A stretch of 64,000 bases of DNA from UBA12567 sp964598425 (GTDB lineage Bacteria; Planctomycetota; Phycisphaerae; Phycisphaerales; SM1A02): the NCBI GenBank assembly GCA_964598425.1, contig CAZRBV010000005.1:14158-78157 (forward strand), read 5' to 3'. Position 1 is the first letter of the stretch, and every line of letters starts with the position of its first letter. The notes below the pieces were generated by a model. It searched no databases and was not told the origin of the DNA. It saw nothing but the letters and a program-made list of their open reading frames with translations. Position numbers and translations under genes: made by a program. Below are positions 23,756-33,062 of this stretch, in pieces.

Positions 23756-26656
23756 ATGGAGCAGTGTATGGCCGAGGAATTGAACCACCACCAACGCGAC
23801 GCTGCAGGCCGCGGTGACGATGCTGTGTTTCTCGATCGTCACGTCGGCCCCGACGCGCGGGACCTGGCCACGATGCTGGAGGCCATCGGGTGCGCGTCTC
23901 TCGATGAGGTGATGTATGGCGCCATGCCCGATGACATCCGCACGGCACCCGAACCATCCGCGCCTCCGTGGTCTGAAACCGAAGCGTTGAGCATGATCCG
24001 TGCCTGCGCCGATCGCAATCAGGTCGTCCGCTCGGCGATCGGAATGGGCTATCACGACACGATCGTCCCGCCGGTGATTCAACGATCGATTCTTGAGAAT
24101 CCAAATTGGTATACGCAGTACACGCCGTATCAGAGTGAGATCTCACAAGGTCGGCTGGAGGCCCTGCTGAACTACCAGACGATGGTCGCCGATCTCACCG
24201 GCCTGCCTGTTGCAAACGCATCGCTACTCGATGAGTCGACCGCTGCAGCAGAGGCAATGCTGATGTGCCGGCAGATAGCGGGCAGCAATCGATCGAAGTT
24301 CATTGTTTCGAGTACTTGCCATACACAGACTTTGGCAGTGCTGCGCGGACGCGCTGCGCCGCTCGGCATTGAGCTGCTGGAGGTGGATCTCTCGGCAGCG
24401 CTTCCCAGCTTCGACGATGCCTTCGGTGTCCTGGTGCAGTCCCCCGACACATTCGGCATCGTGCATGACTGGCGGGCACTGACGGCCGCGGCGGCCCAAG
24501 CTGGCGCCGTCCCGGTGATGTCTGCAGACCCACTCTCCCTCACGCTGATGAGGCCCCCTGGTGAGATGGGGTTCGACATCGCGGTTGGATCAATGCAGCG
24601 GTTTGGGGTTCCGATGGGTTTCGGCGGCCCCCACGCAGCCTATATGGCAGTGCGGCAGCCGTACGTCCGCAAGATGCCGGGGCGACTGATCGGTGTCTCA
24701 CGCGACGCCGTCGGAACGATGGCGCTTCGCATGGCGATTCAGACTCGGGAACAGCACATTCGCCGAGATCGGGCGACAAGCAATATCTGCACCGCTCAGG
24801 TGCTGCTCGCCATCATGGCGGGGATGTACGCGGTATGGCACGGCCCCTCGGGGCTCCGTCGGATCGCCGAACGTGTGCGTACGCACACCGGGCGTTTGGC
24901 CTCCGGGCTTGAAGGGTGTGGCATATCGATCGAACAGGGGACTCGGTTCGACACGGTCACAGTTCACGCCAGCAGCGACGCAGAGGCCGATGGCATGGTG
25001 CAGCGGGCGCTTGATTCCGGATTCAATATCCGTCGGTACACGAACCAGCCATCGATCGGTGTCTCGCTGGATGAGACGACGGTAGATCAGGACGTCGAGG
25101 CGATTTTGACTGCCATTGCACCCGGCGCGGTTCCTGGAACATGTGAACCTCTTGAAGAAGGCATGTCTCGCTCCAGCGGGTATCTGATCGATGAAGTCTT
25201 CAATTCACACCATAGTGAGACTGAGATGCTGCGCTACATCACGAGACTGCAGTCGCGTGATCTGTCGCTGGCGCACTCAATGATCCCGCTTGGGTCCTGC
25301 ACCATGAAACTCAATGCAACCTCAGAGTTGATCCCGGTCAGTTGGCCTGAGTTTGCCCGCATGCACCCCTTCGCACCCCGCTCGCAGTGGTCTGGCTACG
25401 AGGAATTGATCAGCGGGCTTGAGCAGCGACTGCTGGATCTCACAGGCTTTGACGGTGTTTCGCTGCAGCCCAACGCGGGTTCGCAGGGCGAGTATGCGGG
25501 GCTGCTGACAATCAGCGCCTGGCATCGTTCCCGCGGAGACGATGACCGCCGTGTGTGCCTGATTCCCATGTCGGCGCACGGAACGAACCCCGCAAGCGCT
25601 GTGATGGCCGGGTTTGAAGTTGTTCCGGTGTCGTGCGATGACGGTGATATCTCACTTGTCGATCTTGAAGCGAAGATAGAGGTCCACCGTGATCGACTCG
25701 GCGCCATCATGATCACCTACCCATCGACACACGGTGTGTTTGAGGGGACGATTCGCCACATTTGCGAACGTGTGCATGAGGCTGGCGGGCAGGTCTATCT
25801 GGACGGGGCCAATCTCAATGCGATGCTTGGGCACGCAAGGCCGGGCGATATCGGTGCGGATGTGTGCCATCTGAATCTCCACAAGACGTTTGCCATTCCG
25901 CATGGCGGCGGGGGCCCTGGCGTCGGGCCAATTGTCGCGGCGGCGCATTTGTGCCCATTCCTGCCGGGCCATCCGGTCGTGTCGCCGTCCAGGTCGGAGG
26001 GTCAGGCGATCGAACCGGTCTCTGGGGCACCGTGGGGCAGTGCCAGCATCCTTCCGGTGTCATGGATGTACATCATGATGATGGGGGACATTGGTCTGGC
26101 CCACGCCTCTTCGGTGGCCGTGCTTGCGGCAAACTACATGGCAAAGCGACTGGAGTCGCACTACGACGTGTTGTTCCGCAACGAGGTTGGTTTCTGCGCT
26201 CATGAATTCATCATCGACCTTCGTCCGTTTGATCGCAGTGCCGGCATCAAGCCCGACGATGTCGCGAAGCGGCTCATGGATTATGGATTCCACGCGCCGA
26301 CCATGTCGTGGCCTGTCGCGGGGACGCTCATGATTGAGCCGACAGAGAGCGAATCGCTCGCCGAACTTGATCGATACTGTGACGCCTTGATCGCGATCCG
26401 CGGCGAGATCGCGGCGATTGAATCCGGTGAAGCCGACCGAGAAGACAATGTTCTACGGAACGCGCCGCACTCGCTTCAGGTGATGACGGCCGATACATGG
26501 TCGCACCCGTACAGCAGATCCCAGGCAGCGTGGCCTTTGTCCTGGCTGCGGCAGCGCAAGTTCTGGCCGCCGGTAGCGCGAGTAGACAATCCGTGGGGTG
26601 ATCGCAATCTGGCATGCACGTGTGCCGGAATGGCAGAGTACGAGTCGACTGAGTGA
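23756..26656 (+). CDS. gcvP: glycine dehydrogenase (decarboxylating), P-protein of the glycine cleavage system
   Basis: The start is the ATG at 23756 with GGGAG six bases upstream; 966 residues, the usual length of the single-chain P-protein (alpha and beta halves fused). The N-terminal FLDRHVGPD signature and the PLP-binding region DVCHLNLHKTFAIPHGGGG are both present, with the Schiff-base lysine at residue 710. It decarboxylates glycine and passes the aminomethyl group to lipoylated H-protein. GcvT and GcvH are not in this window, nor is a glycine riboswitch visible in the short upstream gap. The gene converges with serA, so serine and glycine metabolism genes lie side by side. Confidence 0.97.
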   Translation: MEQCMAEELNHHQRDAAGRGDDAVFLDRHVGPDARDLATMLEAIGCASLDEVMYGAMPDDIRTAPEPSAPPWSETEALSMIRACADRNQVVRSAIGMGYHDTIVPPVIQRSILENPNWYTQYTPYQSEISQGRLEALLNYQTMVADLTGLPVANASLLDESTAAAEAMLMCRQIAGSNRSKFIVSSTCHTQTLAVLRGRAAPLGIELLEVDLSAALPSFDDAFGVLVQSPDTFGIVHDWRALTAAAAQAGAVPVMSADPLSLTLMRPPGEMGFDIAVGSMQRFGVPMGFGGPHAAYMAVRQPYVRKMPGRLIGVSRDAVGTMALRMAIQTREQHIRRDRATSNICTAQVLLAIMAGMYAVWHGPSGLRRIAERVRTHTGRLASGLEGCGISIEQGTRFDTVTVHASSDAEADGMVQRALDSGFNIRRYTNQPSIGVSLDETTVDQDVEAILTAIAPGAVPGTCEPLEEGMSRSSGYLIDEVFNSHHSETEMLRYITRLQSRDLSLAHSMIPLGSCTMKLNATSELIPVSWPEFARMHPFAPRSQWSGYEELISGLEQRLLDLTGFDGVSLQPNAGSQGEYAGLLTISAWHRSRGDDDRRVCLIPMSAHGTNPASAVMAGFEVVPVSCDDGDISLVDLEAKIEVHRDRLGAIMITYPSTHGVFEGTIRHICERVHEAGGQVYLDGANLNAMLGHARPGDIGADVCHLNLHKTFAIPHGGGGPGVGPIVAAAHLCPFLPGHPVVSPSRSEGQAIEPVSGAPWGSASILPVSWMYIMMMGDIGLAHASSVAVLAANYMAKRLESHYDVLFRNEVGFCAHEFIIDLRPFDRSAGIKPDDVAKRLMDYGFHAPTMSWPVAGTLMIEPTESESLAELDRYCDALIAIRGEIAAIESGEADREDNVLRNAPHSLQVMTADTWSHPYSRSQAAWPLSWLRQRKFWPPVARVDNPWGDRNLACTCAGMAEYESTE

Positions 26657-26674
26657 GCGGCGCGGCCGGTGAAT

Positions 26675-27883
26675 CTACCCGTGCAGGATCCGCAACCGGA
26701 TCGTTTCAGGCATTGCGGAGATTCGTTTCTCCATGACGCTTCGATCAATCGGATCGACATCGAGAATGACGTACGACAGTTCGCCCTGACTCTGAAGGTA
26801 TTCGGCGTGAATGTTCGCGCCTGACTCGGCGATGATTGCGTGCAGGCCGCTGAGTACGCCCGGCACATTCTTATGAAAGTGCAGGATCCGGCAGTGGTCC
26901 GGATGATGGTCCGGGAGATCAACTTCTGGAATATTGACCGCCGAAGTCGTGGTCCCGGTTTCTTTGAACCGCTGCAGCTTGCGAGCAACGTCCTCTGCGA
27001 TCTGAGCCTGCGCTTCTTCGGTGCTGCCACCGACGTGGGGCGTGAGAATCACATTGGGAATCCCTGCAAGGGGGCAGGCAAAGGCTTCGTCGTTGGAGCG
27101 GGGCTCCTCTGGGAAAACGTCCAGGGCGGCGCCGCCAACATGACCCGATGAAATGGACTCGGCAAGGGCATCGAGATCGACCACACTTCCCCTCGCATTG
27201 TTGATGATGGACGCGCCGGGTTTCATTTTCTGCAGCTGAGCAGGGCCGATGAGATGACGCGTCACTGGCGTGGCAGGCACATGCAGAGTGACAACATCGG
27301 ACGAAGCGAGCAACTCGTCAAGCGAGGCGCATGCCTGTGCGTTCCCCAGTGCCATGCGGGGAAGGATGTCGTAGTACATCACCCGCATACCGAATGCTTC
27401 AGCGAGCACCGAGACTTGCGAACCAATGTGGCCGTACCCGACGATCCCGACTGTGCGGCCCCGCACTTCGTGGGCACCAGAGGCGGACTTGCGCCAATGA
27501 CCGCCGTGAAGCTCCATCGATCGATCAATCAGCTTGCGGTTCAGGGCGATGATTTCTGCGATCGTGATCTCGGCGACGCTTCTGGTATTTGAAAAGGGCG
27601 AGTTGAATACTGCGATACCTGCAGCCGCGGCCGCGTTGAGGTCCACCTGATTGGTTCCGATGCAGAAACATCCGATTGCCTCAAGGGACGGCACCGCGGC
27701 GACTACTTCGGCGGGAACACGGCTCTTGGATCGAATCCCCAGAAATCGAACGCCCTGCAGCGCATCGATCAGGGCGTCGCCAGTCAGTGCGGTGTCGATT
27801 CGCTCAACTGTCATTCCTGCGACGGACAGTCCATCGTCGGCGTGCGAATGGATGCGTTCAAGAAGCAGCGCGTCGGCGGCCAT
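26675..27883 (-). CDS. serA: D-3-phosphoglycerate dehydrogenase with ACT domain
   Basis: 402 residues, the length of the E. coli-type SerA. The NAD-binding motif is VGIVGYGHIGSQV at about 144-156, and the catalytic elements NNARGSVVDLDAL (Arg) and PHVGGSTEEAQ (His) are both intact. A C-terminal ACT domain follows (GVLSGLHAIIAESGANIHAEYLQ), which in this class binds serine for feedback inhibition. The reaction is 3-phosphoglycerate oxidation, the first step of serine synthesis. Its ATG is one base after the stop of the metallopeptidase gene, indicating co-transcription. It converges with gcvP across 18 bases. Confidence 0.95.
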   Translation of the reverse strand: MAADALLLERIHSHADDGLSVAGMTVERIDTALTGDALIDALQGVRFLGIRSKSRVPAEVVAAVPSLEAIGCFCIGTNQVDLNAAAAAGIAVFNSPFSNTRSVAEITIAEIIALNRKLIDRSMELHGGHWRKSASGAHEVRGRTVGIVGYGHIGSQVSVLAEAFGMRVMYYDILPRMALGNAQACASLDELLASSDVVTLHVPATPVTRHLIGPAQLQKMKPGASIINNARGSVVDLDALAESISSGHVGGAALDVFPEEPRSNDEAFACPLAGIPNVILTPHVGGSTEEAQAQIAEDVARKLQRFKETGTTTSAVNIPEVDLPDHHPDHCRILHFHKNVPGVLSGLHAIIAESGANIHAEYLQSQGELSYVILDVDPIDRSVMEKRISAMPETIRLRILHG

Positions 27884-27884
27884 G

Positions 27885-29840
27885 TCAGGAATGCTCCCTC
27901 AGTCGTGTGCATGCAGCGAGGGCGTCTTCACCCAGTACCGTGGCATCGATTCCGGACCCCACAGCTATTCGCATCCAGGCATCCGGCGTGACTTGCCCGA
28001 TGGCGCAGATGCGATGGGTTTCTGCTGACAGATCCCGACCATGCACATGTGTCCGAATCTGGTGGCTGATGATGTGTCCAAGCGCATAGTCGGCCAAGTA
28101 AAGCGGATACCCGATCATGTGCTGGTATGCGGCGAGTGTTGCGTAGGGGTCCGCTCCGAGGTACTCGGCGTAGTACCGCGTCCACAGGTCATCAGCGATG
28201 CGGAGCACTTCTTCGCGGAGCGACTCGGCACGTGCTGTCGGGTTTGCGTAGAGCCATCTCCATGCGTGCAGTTCCAGCAGCGCCGGACCAGCAATCTGGC
28301 AGGCCTCGAGCATTGTCTGGGCAGCGGCATAATCGGCATCGCGCTGCGAGTCGACTTCGATACCGAGAACCCGTGGTGCCAGCGCTTGGTACAAGAACGC
28401 GAATGCCTCGGTACAGGCAGTGTTTGGAACGCCGCGAAGCGCGGGCCGGGGAACAAAGTGGGTGGAGCAGAGTTGTTCCAGATTATGCCCAAGCTCGTGC
28501 ATGGCCGTATCGAAACCATCCCATCCGAGTTGATCATCGAGGCTGTTTGTTCGAAGCCATGCGTTGTATTCAGGGAGACGGGGCCTCATGGCATGGCCCG
28601 CTCCACGGGCGATCTCCACTTGAACACGGCTTCCAAGGAAGTTGGCAGCGCCAAGGGGGAATCCGAGCCCGGTCAGCACCTCGGGCAGCGCGAGTTGGAG
28701 GCCTCGGTGATCACCGAACTTCGCCTTGACTAAGGCGTTCAACTCGTCAACGGGCTGTGATGGCACGATCTCATCGAAGTAGATGTCATGGGCTTCCGGT
28801 TGGCGGCCGAGTCGATCGGCGACCAGCTCAGTCAAGGGTCCACGGGCGGGCGACTCAAGCAGGTCGAGCAGGAGACGCTCAACTGTCATCTCAGGAATCT
28901 CCCGGTTCAGATCGAACTTCCGCGCGATGGCGGTCGGATGCTCTGTGTAATGTTCGTCGTACGCCTTGGCGACGGTAAACATGTCGATCCATCGTTCGTA
29001 TCGTTCGAGTCCGACCAACTCGCCGGGATCGCTTCCAGCGACTGTGTTGTCCTTTGGATTCCAGTCGCCAGTGTCCTCGCCATCCATGACGGATTTTGGA
29101 ATTGTCCCGTCGATGTGACGCCGCATCACCCACATGAGTGCCCGCTGCGTTTCGAGACCACTGTCATCGGCGTAGCCGCCGCGAATCTCCTCACGAATAA
29201 GCCAGTGGGCGAGAAGCTTCCTGTCAGGCTCGAAGGATCGTGTTCCGTCCGCTGTGACGAGTGTGCCTACCGGAACGTGGAAACCGGATACGAATGTGTC
29301 CGCGCGGTGCCCGAGTTCACGGGCGAGATCCGCGACATCTGCCGGAATGCGAGGACCGAATGATCGGCAGATACGTACAGCGGCCCACTGATCGGCGTCC
29401 CATGAGTCGCCGTCTGCCAGCATCGTGTCGAGGTCCGGTCGGTCGAGATTCAACAGGGCCACAAATGCCAGCTGTTGACGATACAACTGATCGCTCAGAT
29501 CTGGAGCCGGGTCGAAGGTCGCCAGAATGTCGTCAACCTCGTCCATTCGCTCGCCTCGGAGATCGGACCAGCGGCGGAGGGTGCGGCGCATTTCGTAGAG
29601 GTGGCCGCCGATCTGATCCAAGGCGATCTCCAGCCGATCAACCAGCGCCTCCAGCTTGCATGCATCGGCGACGAAGTGGTCAAGGCAAAACGCACGCATG
29701 GCTTTTTCGTCGCCGTCTTCATCACGCCACCGCTGGCGAACGCGGTCTATTCCCCTGGATGCCCGCTCTCGGGAGGCTTCGCCATGCCTGGAGACCATCT
29801 CATCGAGCAGTGTGGTGGTTGTCGCTGTGCCTGTTGTCAT
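27885..29840 (-). CDS. M3-like zinc metallopeptidase (HELGH)
   Basis: A 651-residue cytoplasmic protein without a signal peptide. The N-terminal half is helical. The HExxH motif is HELGHNLEQL near residue 446, with a downstream candidate third ligand Glu in CTEAFAFLYQ, about 30 residues later as in gluzincins. The helical layout and position of the motif point to the M3/oligoendopeptidase-F-like group, but the sequence around the motif is not typical M3 (HEFGH is usual). It forms a two-gene operon with serA. It is divergent by 43 bases from the chagasin-like lipoprotein. Likely role: peptide degradation (family-based inference). Confidence 0.75.
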   Translation of the reverse strand: MTTGTATTTTLLDEMVSRHGEASRERASRGIDRVRQRWRDEDGDEKAMRAFCLDHFVADACKLEALVDRLEIALDQIGGHLYEMRRTLRRWSDLRGERMDEVDDILATFDPAPDLSDQLYRQQLAFVALLNLDRPDLDTMLADGDSWDADQWAAVRICRSFGPRIPADVADLARELGHRADTFVSGFHVPVGTLVTADGTRSFEPDRKLLAHWLIREEIRGGYADDSGLETQRALMWVMRRHIDGTIPKSVMDGEDTGDWNPKDNTVAGSDPGELVGLERYERWIDMFTVAKAYDEHYTEHPTAIARKFDLNREIPEMTVERLLLDLLESPARGPLTELVADRLGRQPEAHDIYFDEIVPSQPVDELNALVKAKFGDHRGLQLALPEVLTGLGFPLGAANFLGSRVQVEIARGAGHAMRPRLPEYNAWLRTNSLDDQLGWDGFDTAMHELGHNLEQLCSTHFVPRPALRGVPNTACTEAFAFLYQALAPRVLGIEVDSQRDADYAAAQTMLEACQIAGPALLELHAWRWLYANPTARAESLREEVLRIADDLWTRYYAEYLGADPYATLAAYQHMIGYPLYLADYALGHIISHQIRTHVHGRDLSAETHRICAIGQVTPDAWMRIAVGSGIDATVLGEDALAACTRLREHS

Positions 29841-29883
29841 ATGGCGGATTCTACGGTCCGCAGCGATTCAGTACACTCGGGCG

Positions 29884-30339
29884 ATGAAGACTCCTCGCAG
29901 CGTTTCCACCCTGGTCGTCGGTCTGCTGATCTCGATGCTCTACGGGAGTTGTCTCGTGGCATGTAGCTCAGGTTCGGGTCGTTCCGGAACCTCGCGGCAT
30001 CGCGGCGGGAATGAAGTCGTGGTCGGGCTTGCTGAGGGTGGCGGTGTGATCGAACTCTCGATTGGGCAGCTGCTGCTCGTGGAGCTTCCCGAGTCACCAA
30101 GCTCGGGCCGGGTTTGGCAGATGGTGCGCCGCCCTGATCCCGCCGTCCTGATGGCGGATGGAAACAGGTACGAGCAGACCGAGGCGGAGAAAGCGGCCGG
30201 GGATCTTGTTGGCACGCAGCAGCTTCGGTTCAAGGCGGTTGGGCCGGGTGAGGCCATTCTCAGTCTGGCCATGGTGCGGCCAGGCGCCGGGCTCGCGCCA
30301 AGTGATGAGCGATGGATGGGGCAGATAATCGTCCGGTGA
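29884..30339 (+). CDS. chagasin-like (I42) protease-inhibitor lipoprotein
   Basis: The start is the ATG at 29884; the 151-residue product has a lipoprotein signal ending LVAC (Cys27). The mature part matches the chagasin/amoebiasin (I42) pattern. It has a strand at GGGVIELSIGQLLLVELPE, a loop SPSSGRVW in place of the usual NPTTGxxW, then GTQQLRFKAVGPGEAILSL and the final RPG loop in place of RPW. Chagasins inhibit papain-like cysteine proteases; here the loops are diverged, so inhibition is not assured. A TACACT hexamer lies six bases before the ATG and no Shine-Dalgarno is present. Confidence 0.7.
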   Translation: MKTPRSVSTLVVGLLISMLYGSCLVACSSGSGRSGTSRHRGGNEVVVGLAEGGGVIELSIGQLLLVELPESPSSGRVWQMVRRPDPAVLMADGNRYEQTEAEKAAGDLVGTQQLRFKAVGPGEAILSLAMVRPGAGLAPSDERWMGQIIVR

Positions 30340-30342
30340 TGC

Positions 30343-31893
30343 TCACTCGTCTGGGGAGCGGTGCACCATGGAGTCGAGCATCGTGCCAATGAGCGCCGTG
30401 GTTTCACCGGTTGATCCCTGCGTGTCACCTACGACCATGACACGCGGCGTGATTTCGATGTTGCCCTCACCGATGATCTGAAGCAGTTCCAGCAGCGCGG
30501 CGTTCTGCTTGCCGATTTCCATCGCGAGTTTGCGGAACTGCTCTGCCTGCGCTTCCGCCTTGATGCGAATGGCCTCGGCTTCAGCGCTTGCTTCGATGAG
30601 ACGCTTCTCCTTGGCTTGCTCGGCGATTTTCACGCCGTACGTGGCAGTTGCCAGGTTGGACTCCTCGTCGGCTTCCTGCTGCGTTCGGCTCAGTGCCTTT
30701 TGCTGCTCGGCAGCTCGTTGCTGTTCTTGGAACGTCATCTGTTCCTGCAGCGCGATTTCTCGATCGGTCTGTGTCTTGAGTAGCTCTCCCAGAGACGCCT
30801 CGTCGCCAATCTGGCCGATCCGGACGGCATTGACCGACACGCCGACCTTGCCCATGGCTTCGCGGATCGTGCCGGTGCTTGCGGCCTCCTGTTGGGAGCG
30901 CTGCTGCACGTAGTCGAGTGCTTTGACGTTCTCCGCGTTGTTGCGGAAGATCGCCCGAACCACCGAGGCGAGATACTGCTGCAACTTCGAGTCATCGCCA
31001 CCGAATTCCGCGACAACCTGTGCGGCATCCAGAGGTCTGATCTGAAACTCGACACGAACATCGACGGGAAAGGTGAAACCATCAGACGTGCGGACCTCGA
31101 TCTCGCGACCATCTGAGCCCTGCACGGCCTCTGCAGTGATGCCGTATCGGATGATCTGCTGCTCTGTTGAGATCATCGTGACCTCATAGGCCTTGCTGTT
31201 CAGATAGATTTTGTTCGGCAGCAGCGGATCTCGCCAGATCCCCCGTTGACCACGATTGACGATGGCGGCGCTGCCGTCCTCTGCGGAGTCAGCGGCGTCG
31301 CCGACGTTGGACTTGACGATGCCAACGGTTGCCTTCGGAATATTTGTGGCGTCGGTGAGTTCGATGTCAAAGAGTCTCGTGTTGAGTCGATAATTGCCCG
31401 GCTTCAGGACTGAAGCCTGGGGGCCGCGATTGCCGGCACCGGCGCCGAGAAAGTGCTCGGCGAGAAGCATCTTGCCGGGTTCGTCCCACTCTGCTGCAAA
31501 GGCTTGCCCGGTTGGCAGAGGCTGTCCGTCGAGCGCGGTAATCAGCCCAACCTGATCACTGCCGACCTGCACGATCGGTACAACCTCGATGTCATAGAGC
31601 CCGGGCCACAACCAGAAGTGCCAGCCCGGGCCGAGGACACGTGCTTGCGGTCCTTTCTGGCCGTCGGTTGCGATGATCGTTCCGCCCGGAAGCTCTGGCC
31701 CATAGTGTTTGATGACGACGCCGACTTCGTCTTCAGAGACATGTCGTACTGAGCTGAACAACACGAACAGGAACAGCACGAGGAGCGCCCCGACCGACCC
31801 GGCGATCTTGACTCCGGGACTGGAAGACGACATGGCCCATACAAAGACAGCAATTGCAGCGACGATACCGATGAGCAACAGCAACATGGCCAT
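30343..31893 (-). CDS. flotillin-like SPFH/Band 7 membrane protein
   Basis: The start is the ATG at 31893 with GGAGGAG seven bases upstream; 516 residues. An N-terminal pair of hydrophobic segments (MLLLLIGIVAAIAVFVWAM and GALLVLFLFVLF) is followed by an extended SPFH domain containing the HVSEDEVGVVIKHYGPELP start and the EIEVRTSDGFTFPVDVRVEF strand. A charged coiled coil runs from ~350 to 480 (QEQQRAAEQQKALS, AEAEAIRIKAEAQAEQFRK), then a short C-terminal tail. The family scaffolds membrane microdomains or protease complexes. It is unrelated in layout to the soluble SPFH protein at 4067 and lies 3 bases from the convergent chagasin-like gene. Confidence 0.88.
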   Translation of the reverse strand: MAMLLLLIGIVAAIAVFVWAMSSSSPGVKIAGSVGALLVLFLFVLFSSVRHVSEDEVGVVIKHYGPELPGGTIIATDGQKGPQARVLGPGWHFWLWPGLYDIEVVPIVQVGSDQVGLITALDGQPLPTGQAFAAEWDEPGKMLLAEHFLGAGAGNRGPQASVLKPGNYRLNTRLFDIELTDATNIPKATVGIVKSNVGDAADSAEDGSAAIVNRGQRGIWRDPLLPNKIYLNSKAYEVTMISTEQQIIRYGITAEAVQGSDGREIEVRTSDGFTFPVDVRVEFQIRPLDAAQVVAEFGGDDSKLQQYLASVVRAIFRNNAENVKALDYVQQRSQQEAASTGTIREAMGKVGVSVNAVRIGQIGDEASLGELLKTQTDREIALQEQMTFQEQQRAAEQQKALSRTQQEADEESNLATATYGVKIAEQAKEKRLIEASAEAEAIRIKAEAQAEQFRKLAMEIGKQNAALLELLQIIGEGNIEITPRVMVVGDTQGSTGETTALIGTMLDSMVHRSPDE

Positions 31894-32013
31894 GTGGATT
31901 CTCCTCCTGTGAGGCGTCCGCAAACGCCCTGCATGCTCGCAGGATACTTGGGATTCGATCGAGGCCGCTTTCAGCTCCGAATGGTCAGCAGGGGCTGCTC
32001 GGGGGGCTGAAAC

Positions 32014-32940
32014 TCAGGGAATTGACGGCGCCCAATCGGGATGGGTTGCCGCATCGGCCCATCGCTGCATATCGCTGAGCGCCTCAAATGGCTGCACCGC
32101 CACATGGCCGTCTGGGGCGGCGATGAGACACTTGCCGTTGTGTCTCGTGGAGAGAAAGCCGCCGACTTGCTCGGGCGACGATCCTGAGGTTGGATGTTGA
32201 AATGTGCCGTTGGGTGCGACGCTCCATCGCGGAGCACTTCCACCTGCTGCCGGTTTCCACGGTGGCGCGAGTCGCCAATAGCCCTCGACGGTGCGTTCGG
32301 CGGCGTTGTCCTGGAACAAGCCTCGGCTTGACGCAAAGGCGATGAGCTGAGCGGGCTGCCGCAATCTGGAAATGGACTCGGCATAGAACGGGCGGGCGCC
32401 ATCGTCCTGCGAGCGGACGTACTCGCTGAGTGTCCACGTATCGCACGCATTGGACTGACGTCCACCGAGATAGTCGGTGTTCAATCCAAAGGACGGGTGT
32501 AGCGTCGTGATGTACACGCCGTCAGCAGGGTCGGGCGCATGAGCGATCGTGTTTTCCCAGAATTGCTGCTGCGCGCCTGCCCACAGCGTGTGTCCCGGAT
32601 CGTCGAGGTACGGAGTGAGCCGCCAGATCCACCGCCGCCGAGCGATGTCTGGAATGGGCGTGCCATTCCAGACAGTCGGCGACTCAGACCCCGGCAAGGG
32701 CTCGGAATTGTGAAGTTGACCCGGAAGCAATCGGCCGGAGTGATCCGTACTCCATGCTCGCCATGCTGCCACGACGCCACGCGCCGCGCTCCGCTCTTCG
32801 GTGCTGGCGGCGGACTGCGAGATTGAGTTGGCAGCGGGCAGAATGATGGCTGCCAGGGTGCCGAGGATCGCAACAACCACCATCAGCTCGATGAGGGTGA
32901 AGCCGCCGCGGCACCGCATCCGAAGATTCACCTGATACAT
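32014..32940 (-). CDS. prepilin-type protein, type II secretion/pseudopilin-like
   Basis: The start is the ATG at 32940 with GGGAG ten bases upstream; 308 residues. The N-terminus has the prepilin peptidase site followed by the hydrophobic helix (CRGGFTLIELMVVVAILGT), cleaved after the Gly. The remaining region is the kind seen in the planctomycete DUF1559-like pseudopilins: SARGVVAAWRAWSTDH, then a His/Trp-rich beta part and a C-terminal HNGKCLIAAPDGHV segment. These proteins are presumed to be surface or secretion-linked pseudopilins, with roles rarely tested. No secretion machinery genes are nearby. Confidence 0.85.
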   Translation of the reverse strand: MYQVNLRMRCRGGFTLIELMVVVAILGTLAAIILPAANSISQSAASTEERSAARGVVAAWRAWSTDHSGRLLPGQLHNSEPLPGSESPTVWNGTPIPDIARRRWIWRLTPYLDDPGHTLWAGAQQQFWENTIAHAPDPADGVYITTLHPSFGLNTDYLGGRQSNACDTWTLSEYVRSQDDGARPFYAESISRLRQPAQLIAFASSRGLFQDNAAERTVEGYWRLAPPWKPAAGGSAPRWSVAPNGTFQHPTSGSSPEQVGGFLSTRHNGKCLIAAPDGHVAVQPFEALSDMQRWADAATHPDWAPSIP

Positions 32941-32996
32941 AGATCTGCAACTCCCTGTTATCCCCAATTCTAGCGGATCACTGGCGGATGGTATTG

Positions 32997-33019
32997 CTAT
33001 TGCGAGCCAATTGCAATAG
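32997..33019. promoter_or_regulatory. inverted repeat in the divergent region between pilin and dockerin protein
   Basis: Perfect 7-base arms CTATTGC (32997-33003) and GCAATAG (33013-33019) are separated by nine bases. The element lies between the divergent starts at 32940 and 33063. It could be a dyad for a regulator of both genes or a leader hairpin. Confidence 0.4.
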
Positions 33020-33062
33020 GATCCCCATCTTGATCAGGAGTTTTTGAGGACACCAACCCCCC

